The notes under the pieces: generated by a model
What the model was told of the DNA's origin: nothing
Seen by the model: only the letters and a program-made list of their open reading frames with translations
Databases searched by the model: none
Source of the DNA: Streptomyces tuirus
Lineage (GTDB): Bacteria > Actinomycetota > Actinomycetes > Streptomycetales > Streptomycetaceae
Direction: 5' to 3'
NCBI GenBank assembly: GCA_018195615.1
Contig: JAGTPG010000002.1
Coordinates: 2,484,501-2,548,500 of the forward strand
Length of the DNA stretch: 64,000 bases
Position numbers and translations under genes: made by a program
Shown here: piece after piece, positions 19,156 to 28,524 of the stretch
How positions within the stretch are numbered: the first letter of the stretch is position 1
Layout of the letters: each line of letters starts with the position of its first letter

Positions 19156-19443
19156 GTCGAAGGCCTCTCGCCTCGAGTTACGTGTCGCCGAATCACCGTG
19201 ACGCGCTGCGCCCCGCGACCCGACGACTGATGCCGAATGGGACGGTCCGTATCGCCGACCCGAACCCTAACCCTGAAGTTTAGGGTTACCAGTGTGTCTG
19301 TTCCTTGGAGTCTTCTGAACAGGACACTAAGTCGACAAGTGGCGCTCCTTCAACGAACACGCCGAACCTCCCGTTTTTCTTTTCACCCTATGTGATCAGC
19401 CGTAGCACTGCCCAACCAGGGTGCTGGCCTGCGCGGATGTGCG
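19156..19443 (-). promoter_or_regulatory. ftsQ-ftsZ intergenic promoter region with candidate WhiA motif
   Basis: 288 nt with no reading frame of coding character and clearly lower GC than its surroundings. It holds an inverted repeat AACCCTAA (19263-19270) and TTAGGGTT (19280-19287), and a GACAC at 19323-19327, the core motif known for the sporulation regulator WhiA, which activates ftsZ in Streptomyces. Several promoters for ftsZ are known in this interval in S. coelicolor. I do not assign exact -10 and -35 positions. Confidence 0.6.
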
Positions 19444-20238
19444 TCAACTCCCTGATGACGCGGGCGCGGTGGGAACACTCACGTCGAAGTGCCGCGCGCC
19501 GGGCGAGGCTTTCATCAGCGCGGTGAGCGCACGGGCCTTCGCGGCGCCCTTCTCACTGCTCCCCCAGACGACCGTGCGGCCGTCCTTCAACTCCAGCGAG
19601 ATGCCGTCGTAGGACCGGACCTTGACGGCCCGGGTGTCTCGCGCGACGGCGGCCGGAACGGCCCGGGCGACCCCCACCGCCTCGCGCACCAGCCGGGCCT
19701 CGCCGAAGCGGCGCAGGCTGGCGGCGGCGGAGCCGGACCGGGAGAGCGTCAATTCCAGTGCGGGCACGCCTTTCGGCGCCTCAGAAACCGTGGCGAAACG
19801 GACACCTTCATCGTCCACTTCGACGAACTTTCCGCCTTTTTGGACAATCAGAACCGGAGTCCGCTCAACCACTTTCAGCCCGATTCCATGCGGCCAGGAA
19901 CGGACCACGTCAACCGAGTCGATCCGGGGCAATGTCCGGCGCAGTCTCGTCTCGATCGCATCGGTGTCGACGGAAATCAGCGGCTTCCCGAGGGGAACGT
20001 CGGCGGCCGACCGGACCTGAGCCGGCGTCAGGACCCGCGTGCCCGAGACGGAGACGTGCTCGGCACGCAGCCACGCGGAGCCGTAGAAGAGCCAGACCGT
20101 CGGGAAACCGAGGAAGACCAGGACGAGACCCAGGACGACGATCACACGAAGCCGGGCCCGCCTCGACCGCAGACGGAGCGGCGGGCCGGACGACTCCTGC
20201 TGGCGTTCACCGCGCTCGGCGGTGGTCGATCCGGCCAC
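19444..20238 (-). CDS. ftsQ: FtsQ divisome protein
   Basis: A 264-residue bitopic membrane protein that joins FtsL and DivIC to the divisome. It has a short cytoplasmic N-terminus, one membrane segment at about residues 31-53 (RVIVVLGLVLVFLGFPTVWLFYG), the extracytoplasmic POTRA domain (LRAEHVSVSGTRVLTPAQVRSAADVPLGKPLISVD) and the FtsQ domain (ERTPVLIVQKGGKFVEVDDEGVRF). GTG 20238 starts 25 nt after the murG stop. The gene is intact. Confidence 0.95.
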   Translation of the reverse strand: MAGSTTAERGERQQESSGPPLRLRSRRARLRVIVVLGLVLVFLGFPTVWLFYGSAWLRAEHVSVSGTRVLTPAQVRSAADVPLGKPLISVDTDAIETRLRRTLPRIDSVDVVRSWPHGIGLKVVERTPVLIVQKGGKFVEVDDEGVRFATVSEAPKGVPALELTLSRSGSAAASLRRFGEARLVREAVGVARAVPAAVARDTRAVKVRSYDGISLELKDGRTVVWGSSEKGAAKARALTALMKASPGARHFDVSVPTAPASSGS

Positions 20239-20263
20239 GCTCCCTGCCTTCCGTCATACAGTC

Positions 20264-21359
20264 CTAGCGGTGTGCACGACTGGCGGCGATCGCCTCGTAC
20301 ACCATGCCGACGAGCAGGTCGTCGGCGTCCCGGCGGCCGAACTCGGCGGCGGCGCGGGACATCTGGTACAGCCGGTGCGGGTCGGCGAGCACGGGCAGGA
20401 CGTGTCGCTGGACCCACTCGGGGTCAGCTCCGCGTCGTCGACCAGCAGACCGCCGCCGGCCTTGACCACCGGCTGGGCGTTGAGCCGCTGTTCGCCGTTG
20501 CCGATGGGCAGCGGGACGTAGGCGGCCGGGAGCCCGACGGCGGAGAGTTCGGCGACGGTCATCGCGCCCGCGCGGCAGAGCATCATGTCGGCCGCGGCGT
20601 ACGCGAGGTCCATCCGGTCCAGGTAACTTACCGGGACATAGGGGGGCATTCCCGGCATCTGCTGGACCTGCGGCAGTTCGTTCTTCGGGCCGACCGCGTG
20701 CAGGATCTGAATTCCGGCCTGCTGGAGCCATGGAGCGACCTGCTGGACGACCTCGTTCAGCCGGCGGGCGCCCTGGGAGCCGCCGGTGACCAGCAGCGTG
20801 GGCAGGTTCGGGTCGAGCCCGAACGCGGCCCGGGCCTCGGGGCGTACGGCGGCCCGGTCCAGGGTGGCGATGGAGCGGCGCAGCGGGATGCCGATGTAGC
20901 GGGCGCCCCGCAGCTTGCTGTCGGGCGTGGAGACGGCGACCTGGCTGGCGTAGCGCGAGCCGATCTTGTTGGCCAGGCCCGGGCGGGCGTTGGCCTCGTG
21001 GATGACGATCGGCACGCCGAGGCGCTTGGCGGCGAGGTAGCCGGGCAGGGCGACGTAGCCGCCGAAGCCGACCACGGCGTCCGCCTTGGTGCGCTCCAGG
21101 ATCTGCTCGGTCGCCTTGATGGTGCCGCGCAGCCGGCCCGGGACGGTGATCAGCTCGGGGTGGGCTTGCGTGGCAGCGGCACGGCGGGGATCAGCGCGAG
21201 TTCGTACCCACGCTCGGGTACGAGACGTGTCTCGAGGCCGCGCTCCGTGCCCAGGGCCGTGATGCCCACGGTCGGATCCTGCCTGCGCAGGGCGTCCGCG
21301 AGGGCGAGCGCGGGCTCGATGTGGCCCGCGGTTCCTCCGCCGGCGAGTACGACATGCAC
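20264..21359 (-). CDS. murG: MurG N-acetylglucosaminyltransferase (two frameshifts)
   Basis: Adds GlcNAc to lipid I to make lipid II on the inner face of the membrane. GTG 21359 gives MHVVLAGGGTAGHIEPALALADALRR with the glycine-rich acceptor loop. The middle has ADAVVGFGGYVALPGYLAAKRLGVPIVIHEANARPGLANK and TLLVTGGSQGARRLNE, and the donor-site region MMLCRAGAMTVAELSAVGLPAAYVPLP. The C-terminus EWVQRHVLPVLADPHRLYQM lies in a third frame. Bases are missing at GGGG 21157-21160 and GGGG 20420-20423. Repaired length is 365 residues. It lies 6 nt after ftsW. Confidence 0.95.
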
Positions 21360-21365
21360 CGAAAT

Positions 21366-22728
21366 TCACCGCTCTCCGGACGAGCGCGCCGCCGAGGCAC
21401 GTCGTCGCATCGTGTTCCATCTCCGGGGACTCCGACCCGAACCGGTTCCCCCAGCCCCCGCTTTCTACCAAAGCGAGGTTGCCGCATCGCAAGCGCCGCC
21501 CGCGCAGCGGGCTCGTCGCGCGCGAAGGCGATCAGCAGCCCGATGGCGAACATGGTCGGCAGCAGGGCGGACCCTCCGTAGGAGAACAGCGGGAGGGGGA
21601 CGCCGGCGATCGGCAGCAGACCGAGCACCGCACCGATGTTGATCACGGCCTGGGCCGTGATCCAGGTGGTCACGCCTCCCGCGGCATACCTCACGAAGGG
21701 GTCCTCCGTGCGTCCGGCCACGCGGATACCCGCATAGCCTAGAGCCGCGAAGAGGGCGAGTACCGACAGCGTCCCGCCAGGCCCAGTTCCTCACCGGTGA
21801 CGGCGAAGATGAAGTCGGTGTGGGCTTCGGGGAGTTGCCCCCATTTCTCCACACTCGCACCCAGCCCGGAGCCGAAGATTCCGCCGGAGGCGAGGGCATA
21901 GATGCCGTGCACGGCCTGCCAGCAGTCGACAGGACCGGACTGGGGTTCGGTGGCGCCGAGGCACTGCAGGCGGGCCATGCGGTTGGCGCTGGTCTTGATG
22001 AGGATCAGCCCGAGGACGGCGGCGATCGACAGCACCCCGGCGAACAGCCGCGTCGGCGCGCCGGCCAGCCAGAGCAGGCCGAACAGGATGGCCGTGAGGA
22101 TGATCGCGGTGCCCATGTCGCCGCCGATCATGATCAGGCCGAGCAGCATGAAGGCGGCCGGCACCAGCGGCACGAGCATGTGCTTCCACTGGGTCAGCAG
22201 TCTCTTGTCCTGCTTGCGGGCCAGCAGGTCGGCGCCCCACAGCACGAGGGCCAGCTTCCCGAACTCACTGGGCTGGATCTGGAAGGAACCGCCGAGCGCG
22301 ATCCAGTTCTGGTTGCCGTTGACCGACACCCCTATCCCCGGGATCTGCACCAGGACCATGAGGAAGACGGCGCCCGCGAGGATCGGGTAGGCCAGTGCCC
22401 GGTGCAGCTTCACCGGCATCCGCGAGGCCGCGAACAGCAGACCGGCTCCGATGACCGCCGCGAGCAGTTGCTTGCGGAAGAAGTACGAGCCCGGGAGCGA
22501 CATCTGCAGCGCGGTGATCTGCGAGGCCGAGTAGACCATCACCAGGCCCAGCACGGTGATCAGCAGACTGCCGCCGAAGATGAGGTAGTAGGCGGTCAGC
22601 GGCCGGTCCCAGCTTCTGCGCGCGCGGTGGTAGAAGGCCAGGACGCCGTTCTGGCGCGGGATCCGGGTGGGGGCGGGGCGCTTGGGAGCGCGTGGGGCCG
22701 GAGGCCGTCCGGTGCGGCTGGTGGGCAT
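21366..22728 (-). CDS. ftsW: FtsW SEDS-family septal peptidoglycan polymerase (two frameshifts)
   Basis: A lipid II glycosyltransferase working with FtsI at the septum. After a basic Pro/Arg-rich N-terminus (about 45 residues), some ten membrane segments follow, with conserved SEDS stretches PGIGVSVNGNQNWIALGGSFQIQPSEFGKLALVL and, after the first repair, EELGLAGTLSVLALFAALGYAGIRVA, WITAQAVINIGAVLGLLPIAGVPLPLFSYGGSALL. The tail RRWNTMRRRASAARSSGER and its stop (21366) need a second base in CCCCC 21455-21459; the first loss is in CCC 21773-21775. Repaired length is 454 residues. ATG 22728 lies downstream of a 126-nt gap that carries regulatory-looking sequence. Confidence 0.95.
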
Positions 22729-22854
22729 CGCCGCTCACCCCGCCGTGCCGGAGGGGAACGTAACGTTCCCCGGCCGCTCGGGCACCAGCCACATGCGTGT
22801 CACGCGTCCCTCCCAGGTACGCCCGGCACCGCCGCCGGGCAAGGCGGACCCGGG
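22729..22854 (-). promoter_or_regulatory. murD-ftsW gap with palindrome and candidate WhiA motif
   Basis: This is the only gap of this size inside the murE-to-murG stretch. It holds GGGGAACG (22753-22760), TAA, CGTTCCCC (22764-22771), a perfect 8-bp inverted repeat 25-43 nt upstream of the ftsW start, and GACAC on the minus strand (22801-22797). WhiA is known to control ftsW in Streptomyces. The palindrome could be a hairpin or a protein site; nothing decides between them. Confidence 0.5.
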
Positions 22855-24291
22855 TCAGCCCTCGCCGGAGCCGAGCTCACGAACGGCGTCCGCGAAAGCG
22901 TCCCCGCGCTTGTTGTAGTTGGCGAACATGTCCATGGAGGCGCAGGCCGGAGCCAGCAGCACCGTGTCACCGGCGCGAGCGAGATCGCGCGCCTCCTGAA
23001 CCGCCGCGCGCATCGCCCCAGTGTCGGTCCGGTCGAGGTCGACGACGGGTACTTCCGGGGCGTGTCGCGCCAGGGCTTCGCGGATGAGCCCGCGGTCCGC
23101 GCCGATCAGCACGGCACCGCGCAGCCGCTTCGCCGACTTGGTGACCAGCTCGTCGAAGGTCGCGCCCTTCGCGAGGCCGCCCGCGATCCACACGATCGAC
23201 TCGTACGCCGCCAACGAGGCTTCCGCCGCATGCGTGTTGGTGGCCTTGGAGTCGTCGACGTACGCGACCCCGTCCACGTCGGCCACGTGCGCGATGCGGT
23301 GGGCGTCGGGGGTGAAGGCCCGCAGCCCGTCCCGTACGGCCTTGGCGGACACGCCGTAGGCGCGTGCGAGGGCCGCCGCCGCGAGGGCGTTGGCGATGTT
23401 GTGCGGGGCCGGCGGGTTCACGTCGGCGACCTCGGCGAGCTCCTGGGCGTTCTTCTGCCGGTTCTCGACGAAGGCGCGGTCGACCAGGATGCCCTCCACG
23501 ACGCCGAGTTGGGACGGCGCCGGGGTGCCGAGGGTGAAGCCGATGGCCCGGCAGCCCTCCTCGACGTCCGCCTCGCGGACCAGGTCCTCGGTGGACGGCT
23601 TGTCGGTGGCATCGGCGTTGTAGACGCAGGCGACGCGATTGCCCTCGTAGATCCGGCCCTTGTCGGCGGCGTACGCCTCCATGGAGCCGTGCCAGTCGAG
23701 GTGGTCGGGGGCGAGGTTGAGCACCGCGGCCGAGTGGGCGCGCAGGGACGGCGCCCAGTGCAGCTGGTAGCTGGACAGCTCGACGGCCAGGACGTCGTAG
23801 CGCTCCTCGCCGAGCACGGCGTCCAGGAGCGAGACGCCGATGTTGCCGACGGCGGCGGTGCGCAGGCCGGCCGCCTTCAGGATCGACGCCAGCATCTGGA
23901 CGGTGGTGGTCTTGCCGTTGGTGCCCGTGACGGCCAGCCAGACAGCGGCGTCGGGGCCGCGCAGGCGCCAGGCCAGTTCGACGTCGCCCCAGACCGGGAC
24001 GCCCGCCTGCTCAGCCGCCGCGAACAGCGGCTTGTCCGGCTTCCAGCCGGGCGCGGTGACGATCAGCTCGGAGCCCTCGGGCAACGTGTCGCCGTCGCCG
24101 AGGCGCACGGTGATGCCGAGCGCCTCCAGTTCGGCCGCCTGCGCCCGCGCGCGCTCGTCGGCGCCGTCGTTGACGACCGTGACGATCGCGCCGAGGCCGT
24201 GCAGCACCTTGGCCGCCGGGACGCCCGAGACGCCGAGCCCGGCGACGGTGACGTGCTTGCCCTGGAAGTCGAAGGGCTCCGAGGAGGTCAC
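22855..24291 (-). CDS. murD: UDP-N-acetylmuramoyl-L-alanine:D-glutamate ligase
   Basis: ATP-dependent addition of D-Glu to UDP-MurNAc-L-Ala in the cytoplasm. It is an intact 478-residue frame from GTG 24291, which overlaps the mraY stop as GTGA. ATG 24306 (MGSGQ) is a possible alternative start. It has the N-terminal Rossmann-like UDP domain (VTVAGLGVSGVPAAKVL), the ATP loop VTGTNGKTTT (residues 121-130), SSYQLHWAPSLRAHSAAVLNLAPDHLDWHG, the Mur ligase family NIANALAAAALA region and a C-terminal domain with YVDDSKATNTHA. Its position after mraY is standard. Confidence 0.96.
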   Translation of the reverse strand: MTSSEPFDFQGKHVTVAGLGVSGVPAAKVLHGLGAIVTVVNDGADERARAQAAELEALGITVRLGDGDTLPEGSELIVTAPGWKPDKPLFAAAEQAGVPVWGDVELAWRLRGPDAAVWLAVTGTNGKTTTVQMLASILKAAGLRTAAVGNIGVSLLDAVLGEERYDVLAVELSSYQLHWAPSLRAHSAAVLNLAPDHLDWHGSMEAYAADKGRIYEGNRVACVYNADATDKPSTEDLVREADVEEGCRAIGFTLGTPAPSQLGVVEGILVDRAFVENRQKNAQELAEVADVNPPAPHNIANALAAAALARAYGVSAKAVRDGLRAFTPDAHRIAHVADVDGVAYVDDSKATNTHAAEASLAAYESIVWIAGGLAKGATFDELVTKSAKRLRGAVLIGADRGLIREALARHAPEVPVVDLDRTDTGAMRAAVQEARDLARAGDTVLLAPACASMDMFANYNKRGDAFADAVRELGSGEG

Positions 24292-25381
24292 TTGTCCGCT
24301 GCCCATCCTGCGTAGAAGAGGCCAAGTCCGACGATCACACAAATGCCCTGAATGATCCAGAAGCGGACCACGACGAGCACTTCGGACCAGCCTTTGAGTT
24401 CGAAGTGGTGCTGGAGTGGCGCCATTCGGAAGACGCGCTTCCCGGTGAGGCGGAAGGAACCGACCTGGATCACCACGGACATGGTGATCAGGACGAACAG
24501 GCCGCCGAGGATGGCGAGCAGCAGCTCGGTGCGCGAGCAGATCGCGAGGCCGGCGAGCACACCGCCGAGCGCCAGCGAACCGGTGTCACCCATGAAGATC
24601 TTGGCCGGCGAGGTGTTCCACCACAGGAAGCCGAGACAGGCGCCCATCAGCGCGGAGGCGACCACCGCGAGGTCGAGGGGGTCCCGCACCTCGTAGCACG
24701 CGCCCGGGTTGGTCAGCGTCCGCGCGTTGGCGCAGGATTCCTGGAACTGCCAGACGCCGATGAAGGTGTAGGCGCCGAAGACCAGGACCGAGGCGCCGGT
24801 GGCCAGACCGTCCAGACCGTCGGTGAGGTTCACGCCGTTCGACATCGCGAGGATCATGAACAGCGCCCAGACCACGAACAGCACGGGGCCGATCGTCCAG
24901 CCGAAGTCCGTGATGAACGACAGCTTCGTGGAGGCCGGGGTCTGGCCCGGGAGTCCGCGAACTGCAGCGAGAGCACCGCGAAGGCGATGCCGACGATCAG
25001 CTGGCCGGCCATCTTCGCCTTGGCCCGCAGACCCAGCGAGCGCCGCTTGACGATCTTGATGTAGTCGTCGAGGAAGCCGACCAGGCCCATGCCGACCATC
25101 AGGCCGAGCACCAGCAGGCCCGAGAAGGTCGGCGCCGCGTCGACGTCCGGGTCCAGATAGCCCGTGATCACCTTGGCCAGGAAGTACGCGGCGACCGTCG
25201 CCAGGATGAAGGCGATACCGCCCATGGTCGGCGTACCGCGCTTGCTGGCGTGCTCGCGCGGGCCGTCGTCGCGGATGTACTGGCCGTAGCCCTTGCGGGC
25301 CAGCAGCTTGATCAGCAGCGGGGTGCCGACCAGGGTCAGGAAGAGACCAATGACTCCTGCGAACAGGATCTGCTTCATCAT
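24288..25381 (-). CDS. mraY: phospho-N-acetylmuramoyl-pentapeptide transferase (one frameshift)
   Basis: Transfers phospho-MurNAc-pentapeptide to undecaprenyl phosphate, giving lipid I; a polytopic membrane enzyme. ATG 25381 overlaps the murF stop (ATGA). It has the catalytic Asp pair in GFLDDYIKIVKRRSLGL (residues 105-106), NGVNLTDGLDGLATG, FMGDTGSLALGG and the conserved MAPLQHHFELKGWSEVLVVVRFW. The frame breaks at CCC 24946-24948: FADSRG should continue QTPASTKLSFI. One base restored gives 364 residues. Confidence 0.96.
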
Positions 25382-26793
25382 CGGGCGGAAACCTCACCCT
25401 CGGCACCGGACTCGAGCAGCGCCTGCGCCACGCTCTCGAGGCCGACCGAACGGGACGCCTTCACGAGTACGACGTCCCCCGGGCGCAACTCGCTGCGCAA
25501 CAGGTCGACCGCCGCCTGTGCGTCGGACACGTGCACCGACTCCTCACCCCACGAACCCTCGTTATATGCGCCCAGTTGCAGCCAGGCGGCTTCCCTGCCG
25601 CCGACCGCGACGAGCTTGCTGACGTTGAGCCGGACGGCGAGCCGTCCGACCGCGTCGTGCTCGGCGAGAGCCTCGTCCCCGAGCTCGGCCATCTTGCCGA
25701 GCACCGCCCACGTCCGCCGCCCCTTGCCGATCGCCACGAGCGCGCGCAGAGCGGCTCGCATGGACTCGGGGTTCGCGTTGTAGGCGTCGTTGACGACCGT
25801 CACGCCGTCCGGGCGCTCGGTGACCTCCATCCGCCAGCGGGAGAGGGAGCCCGCCTCGGAGAGCGCGACGGCGATCTCGTCTGCGGACATGCCCAACTCG
25901 TGGGCGACGGCGGCCGCGGCGAGCGCGTTCGACACGTGGTGCTCACCGTACAGGCGCATGGTCACATCACTTGCACCGGAGGGTGTGTGAAGCCTGAACG
26001 AGGGCTGTCCGGTGTCCGTGAGTCGCACGTTCTCGGCGCGAACGTCCGCTTCGCCGGACTCTCCGAAAAGGATCACTTTCGCCTTCGTACGGGAGGCCAT
26101 GGCCCGTACGTAGGGGTCGTCCGCGTTGAGGATCGCGGTGCCGCCGTCCGCCTCGGACGGCAGGGACTCGACGAGCTCGCCCTTCGCCTGGGCGATCTGC
26201 TCGCGGCCGCCGAACTCGCCGATGTGGGCGCTGCCGACGTTGAGGACCAGGCCGACCTTGGGGGGCGTCAGGTCGGTGAGGTAGCGGATGTGCCCGATGC
26301 CGCGGGCGCCCATCTCCAGGACGAGGAACTTCGTCTCCTCGGTGGCGCTGAGCGCGGTCAGCGGCAGCCCGATCTCGTTGTTGAGGGAGCCGGGCGTGAA
26401 CACCGTCGGCGCCTTGCGCTGGAGCACCTGCGCGATGAGGTCCTTGGTGCTGGTCTTGCCCGCCGAGCCGGTGAGGGCGACGAGGGTGGCACCGAGGCGG
26501 CGTACGACGTGCCGCGCGAGGGCGCCGAGGGCCGTCTGGACGTCGTCCACGACGATGGCGGGCACGCCGACGGGCCGGGTGCCGAGCACGGCCACCGCCC
26601 CCGCCTCGACGACCGCCGCCGCGAAGTCGTGGCCGTCCACGCGCTCCCCGGCGAAAGCGGCGAACAGGCTGCCCGGCCCCGCCTCCCGGGAGTCCCTGAC
26701 GACCGGGCCGGTGACCTGGACGGACGGATCCGGTATGTCGTGTGTCTGCCCGCCGACGACTTCTGCGATCTCGGCGAGGGAGAGGGCGATCAC
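25378..26793 (-). CDS. murF: UDP-N-acetylmuramoyl-tripeptide:D-Ala-D-Ala ligase
   Basis: Adds D-Ala-D-Ala to the UDP-MurNAc-tripeptide. Intact, 471 residues from GTG 26793. It has the N-terminal UDP-binding domain (SLAEIAEVVGG, VTGPVVRDSREAGPGSLFAAFAGERVDGHDF), the ATP loop LTGSAGKTSTKDL (residues 108-118), the family stretch SLNNEIGLPLTALSATEETKFLVLEMGARGIGHI and the C-terminal VVNDAYNANPESMRAALRAL. It lies 28 nt after murE and overlaps mraY by 4 nt. Confidence 0.97.
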   Translation of the reverse strand: MIALSLAEIAEVVGGQTHDIPDPSVQVTGPVVRDSREAGPGSLFAAFAGERVDGHDFAAAVVEAGAVAVLGTRPVGVPAIVVDDVQTALGALARHVVRRLGATLVALTGSAGKTSTKDLIAQVLQRKAPTVFTPGSLNNEIGLPLTALSATEETKFLVLEMGARGIGHIRYLTDLTPPKVGLVLNVGSAHIGEFGGREQIAQAKGELVESLPSEADGGTAILNADDPYVRAMASRTKAKVILFGESGEADVRAENVRLTDTGQPSFRLHTPSGASDVTMRLYGEHHVSNALAAAAVAHELGMSADEIAVALSEAGSLSRWRMEVTERPDGVTVVNDAYNANPESMRAALRALVAIGKGRRTWAVLGKMAELGDEALAEHDAVGRLAVRLNVSKLVAVGGREAAWLQLGAYNEGSWGEESVHVSDAQAAVDLLRSELRPGDVVLVKASRSVGLESVAQALLESGAEGEVSAR

Positions 26794-26821
26794 AAGTTCA
26801 TCCCCTGGATCATGCGGGATT

Positions 26822-28342
26822 TCATCCCTGGGTCTTCTGGATGGCTTCGCGAAGCACCTGGCGGTCGTCGAAGGGACGGACCACCCCGGCGATGTCCTGG
26901 CCCTGCTCGTGGCCCTTGCCCGCGACCAGGACGGTGTCGCCGGGCTCGGCGCGGGCGACGGCGGCGGCGATCGCGGCGGCCCGGTCCTCGAAGACCGCCA
27001 CCTCGCCGCGCTCGTACGCGGGCACGGACGCCGCGCCCTGGAGCATCGTCGCGAGGATCGCGAGGGGATCCTCGCCGCGGGGGTTGTCGGAGGTCAGTAC
27101 CGCGGTGTCGGCGAGCCGCGCCGCGGCGGCGCCCATGGGCTCGCGCTTGGTCTTGTCCCGGTCGCCGCCGCAGCCGAGGACGATGTGCAGCTTGCCCTCG
27201 GTGACCTTGCGCAGGGCCCGCAGCACGGACTCGACGGCGTCGGTCTTGTGGGCGTAGTCGACGACCGCGAGGTACGGCTGCCCGGCATCGACGCGCTCCA
27301 GGCGGCCCGGCACGCCGGGCACGGCGGCGACGCCGTCGGCGGCGGCCTGCGGGTCGAGGCCGGCGACGGCGAGCGCGACGATCGCGGCCAGGGTGTTGGC
27401 CACGTTGAAGGGGCCCGGCAGCGGCGAGGTGGCGGCGATCCGCTCGCCCTTGGGGCCGATGACGGTGAACGTCGAGTCCAGCCGGCCGACCTCGACGTCC
27501 TCGGCGCGCCAGTCGGCGTCGGGGTGGCCCTCGGCGGAGTAGGTGACGACCGGGACCGTGGCCTCCTTGGCCAGCCTGCGCCCGTACTCGTCGTCGACGT
27601 TGACCACGCCGAGTTTGCCGCGTTTCGGCGTGAACAGCTGCGCCTTGGCCTGGAAGTAGTCCTCCATCCCGGAGTGGAACTCCATGTGTTCCGGGCTGAG
27701 GTTGGTGAAGACGCCGATGTCGAAGACGCAGCCGTCGACGCGGCCGAGGACCAGGGCGTGGCTGGAGACCTCCATGGCGACCGCCTCGACGCCGCGTTCG
27801 CGCATGACCGCGAACAGGGCCTGCAGGTCGGTGGCTTCGGGGGTGGTGCGCTCGGACTTGATCCGCTCGTCGCCGATGCGCATCTCGACCGTGCCGATCA
27901 GGCCGGTGGACCTGACCGTCCTCAGGCCGCCCTCGACGAGGTAGGCGGTGGTGGTCTTGCCGGAGGTGCCGGTGATGCCGATCTGGAGCAGGTCCCGGCC
28001 GGGGTGGCCGTAGATGGTGGCGGCCAGCTCGCCCATCTGCCCGCGCGGGTCGTCGACGACCAGGACCGGCAGCCCGGACGCGGCGGCGCGCTCGGCGCCG
28101 GTCGGGTCGGTCAGCACGGCGGCGGCGCCGAGGCCCTCGGCCTGGTCGACGAAGTCGGCGCCGTGCAGACGGGCGCCCGGGAGGGCGGCGTACAGGTCGC
28201 CGGGGCGCACGGCGCGTGAGTCGTGGGTGATGCCCGTGACCTCGGCGGCGCTCTCCGGCGCGGGGGCACCCAGCTGGCCGGCCAGTTCCGCGAGGGGTGT
28301 GGCGGAGACCTGCGCCGGCCTGGGCGGCCCGGGATATGTCAC
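26822..28342 (-). CDS. murE: UDP-N-acetylmuramoyl-tripeptide synthetase (diaminopimelate-adding)
   Basis: Adds diaminopimelate (LL form in Streptomyces) to UDP-MurNAc-L-Ala-D-Glu. Intact, 506 residues from GTG 28342, which follows AGAAGGG. It has GITHDSRAVRPGDLYAALPG, the ATP loop GITGTSGKTTT (residues 122-132), NLSPEHMEFHSGMEDYFQAKAQLF and the diaminopimelate-recognition motif DNPR in TSDNPRGEDPLAI near residue 415. The same frame stays open upstream to GTG 28477 (VTTITPDPGNQSAARP), a 45-residue low-complexity extension that could be a longer N-terminus. I prefer the shorter start for its better ribosome binding site. Confidence 0.94.
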   Translation of the reverse strand: MTYPGPPRPAQVSATPLAELAGQLGAPAPESAAEVTGITHDSRAVRPGDLYAALPGARLHGADFVDQAEGLGAAAVLTDPTGAERAAASGLPVLVVDDPRGQMGELAATIYGHPGRDLLQIGITGTSGKTTTAYLVEGGLRTVRSTGLIGTVEMRIGDERIKSERTTPEATDLQALFAVMRERGVEAVAMEVSSHALVLGRVDGCVFDIGVFTNLSPEHMEFHSGMEDYFQAKAQLFTPKRGKLGVVNVDDEYGRRLAKEATVPVVTYSAEGHPDADWRAEDVEVGRLDSTFTVIGPKGERIAATSPLPGPFNVANTLAAIVALAVAGLDPQAAADGVAAVPGVPGRLERVDAGQPYLAVVDYAHKTDAVESVLRALRKVTEGKLHIVLGCGGDRDKTKREPMGAAAARLADTAVLTSDNPRGEDPLAILATMLQGAASVPAYERGEVAVFEDRAAAIAAAVARAEPGDTVLVAGKGHEQGQDIAGVVRPFDDRQVLREAIQKTQG

Positions 28343-28524
28343 GGGATGGCCCTTCTGGGTGGTTTGGGACTGATCAGCGTGTGGCACGGCGGTGAGCGTA
28401 CCGGGCGTACCCGCCTCCGGGCGAAGTGAGGGGCGGGCAGCGCTCTGGTTCCCGGGGTCGGGGGTGATCGTCGTCACGAGGTGGTTCCTGGCTGGTTCCG
28501 TGCTGATCGGGGGCCTGTGGCCGA

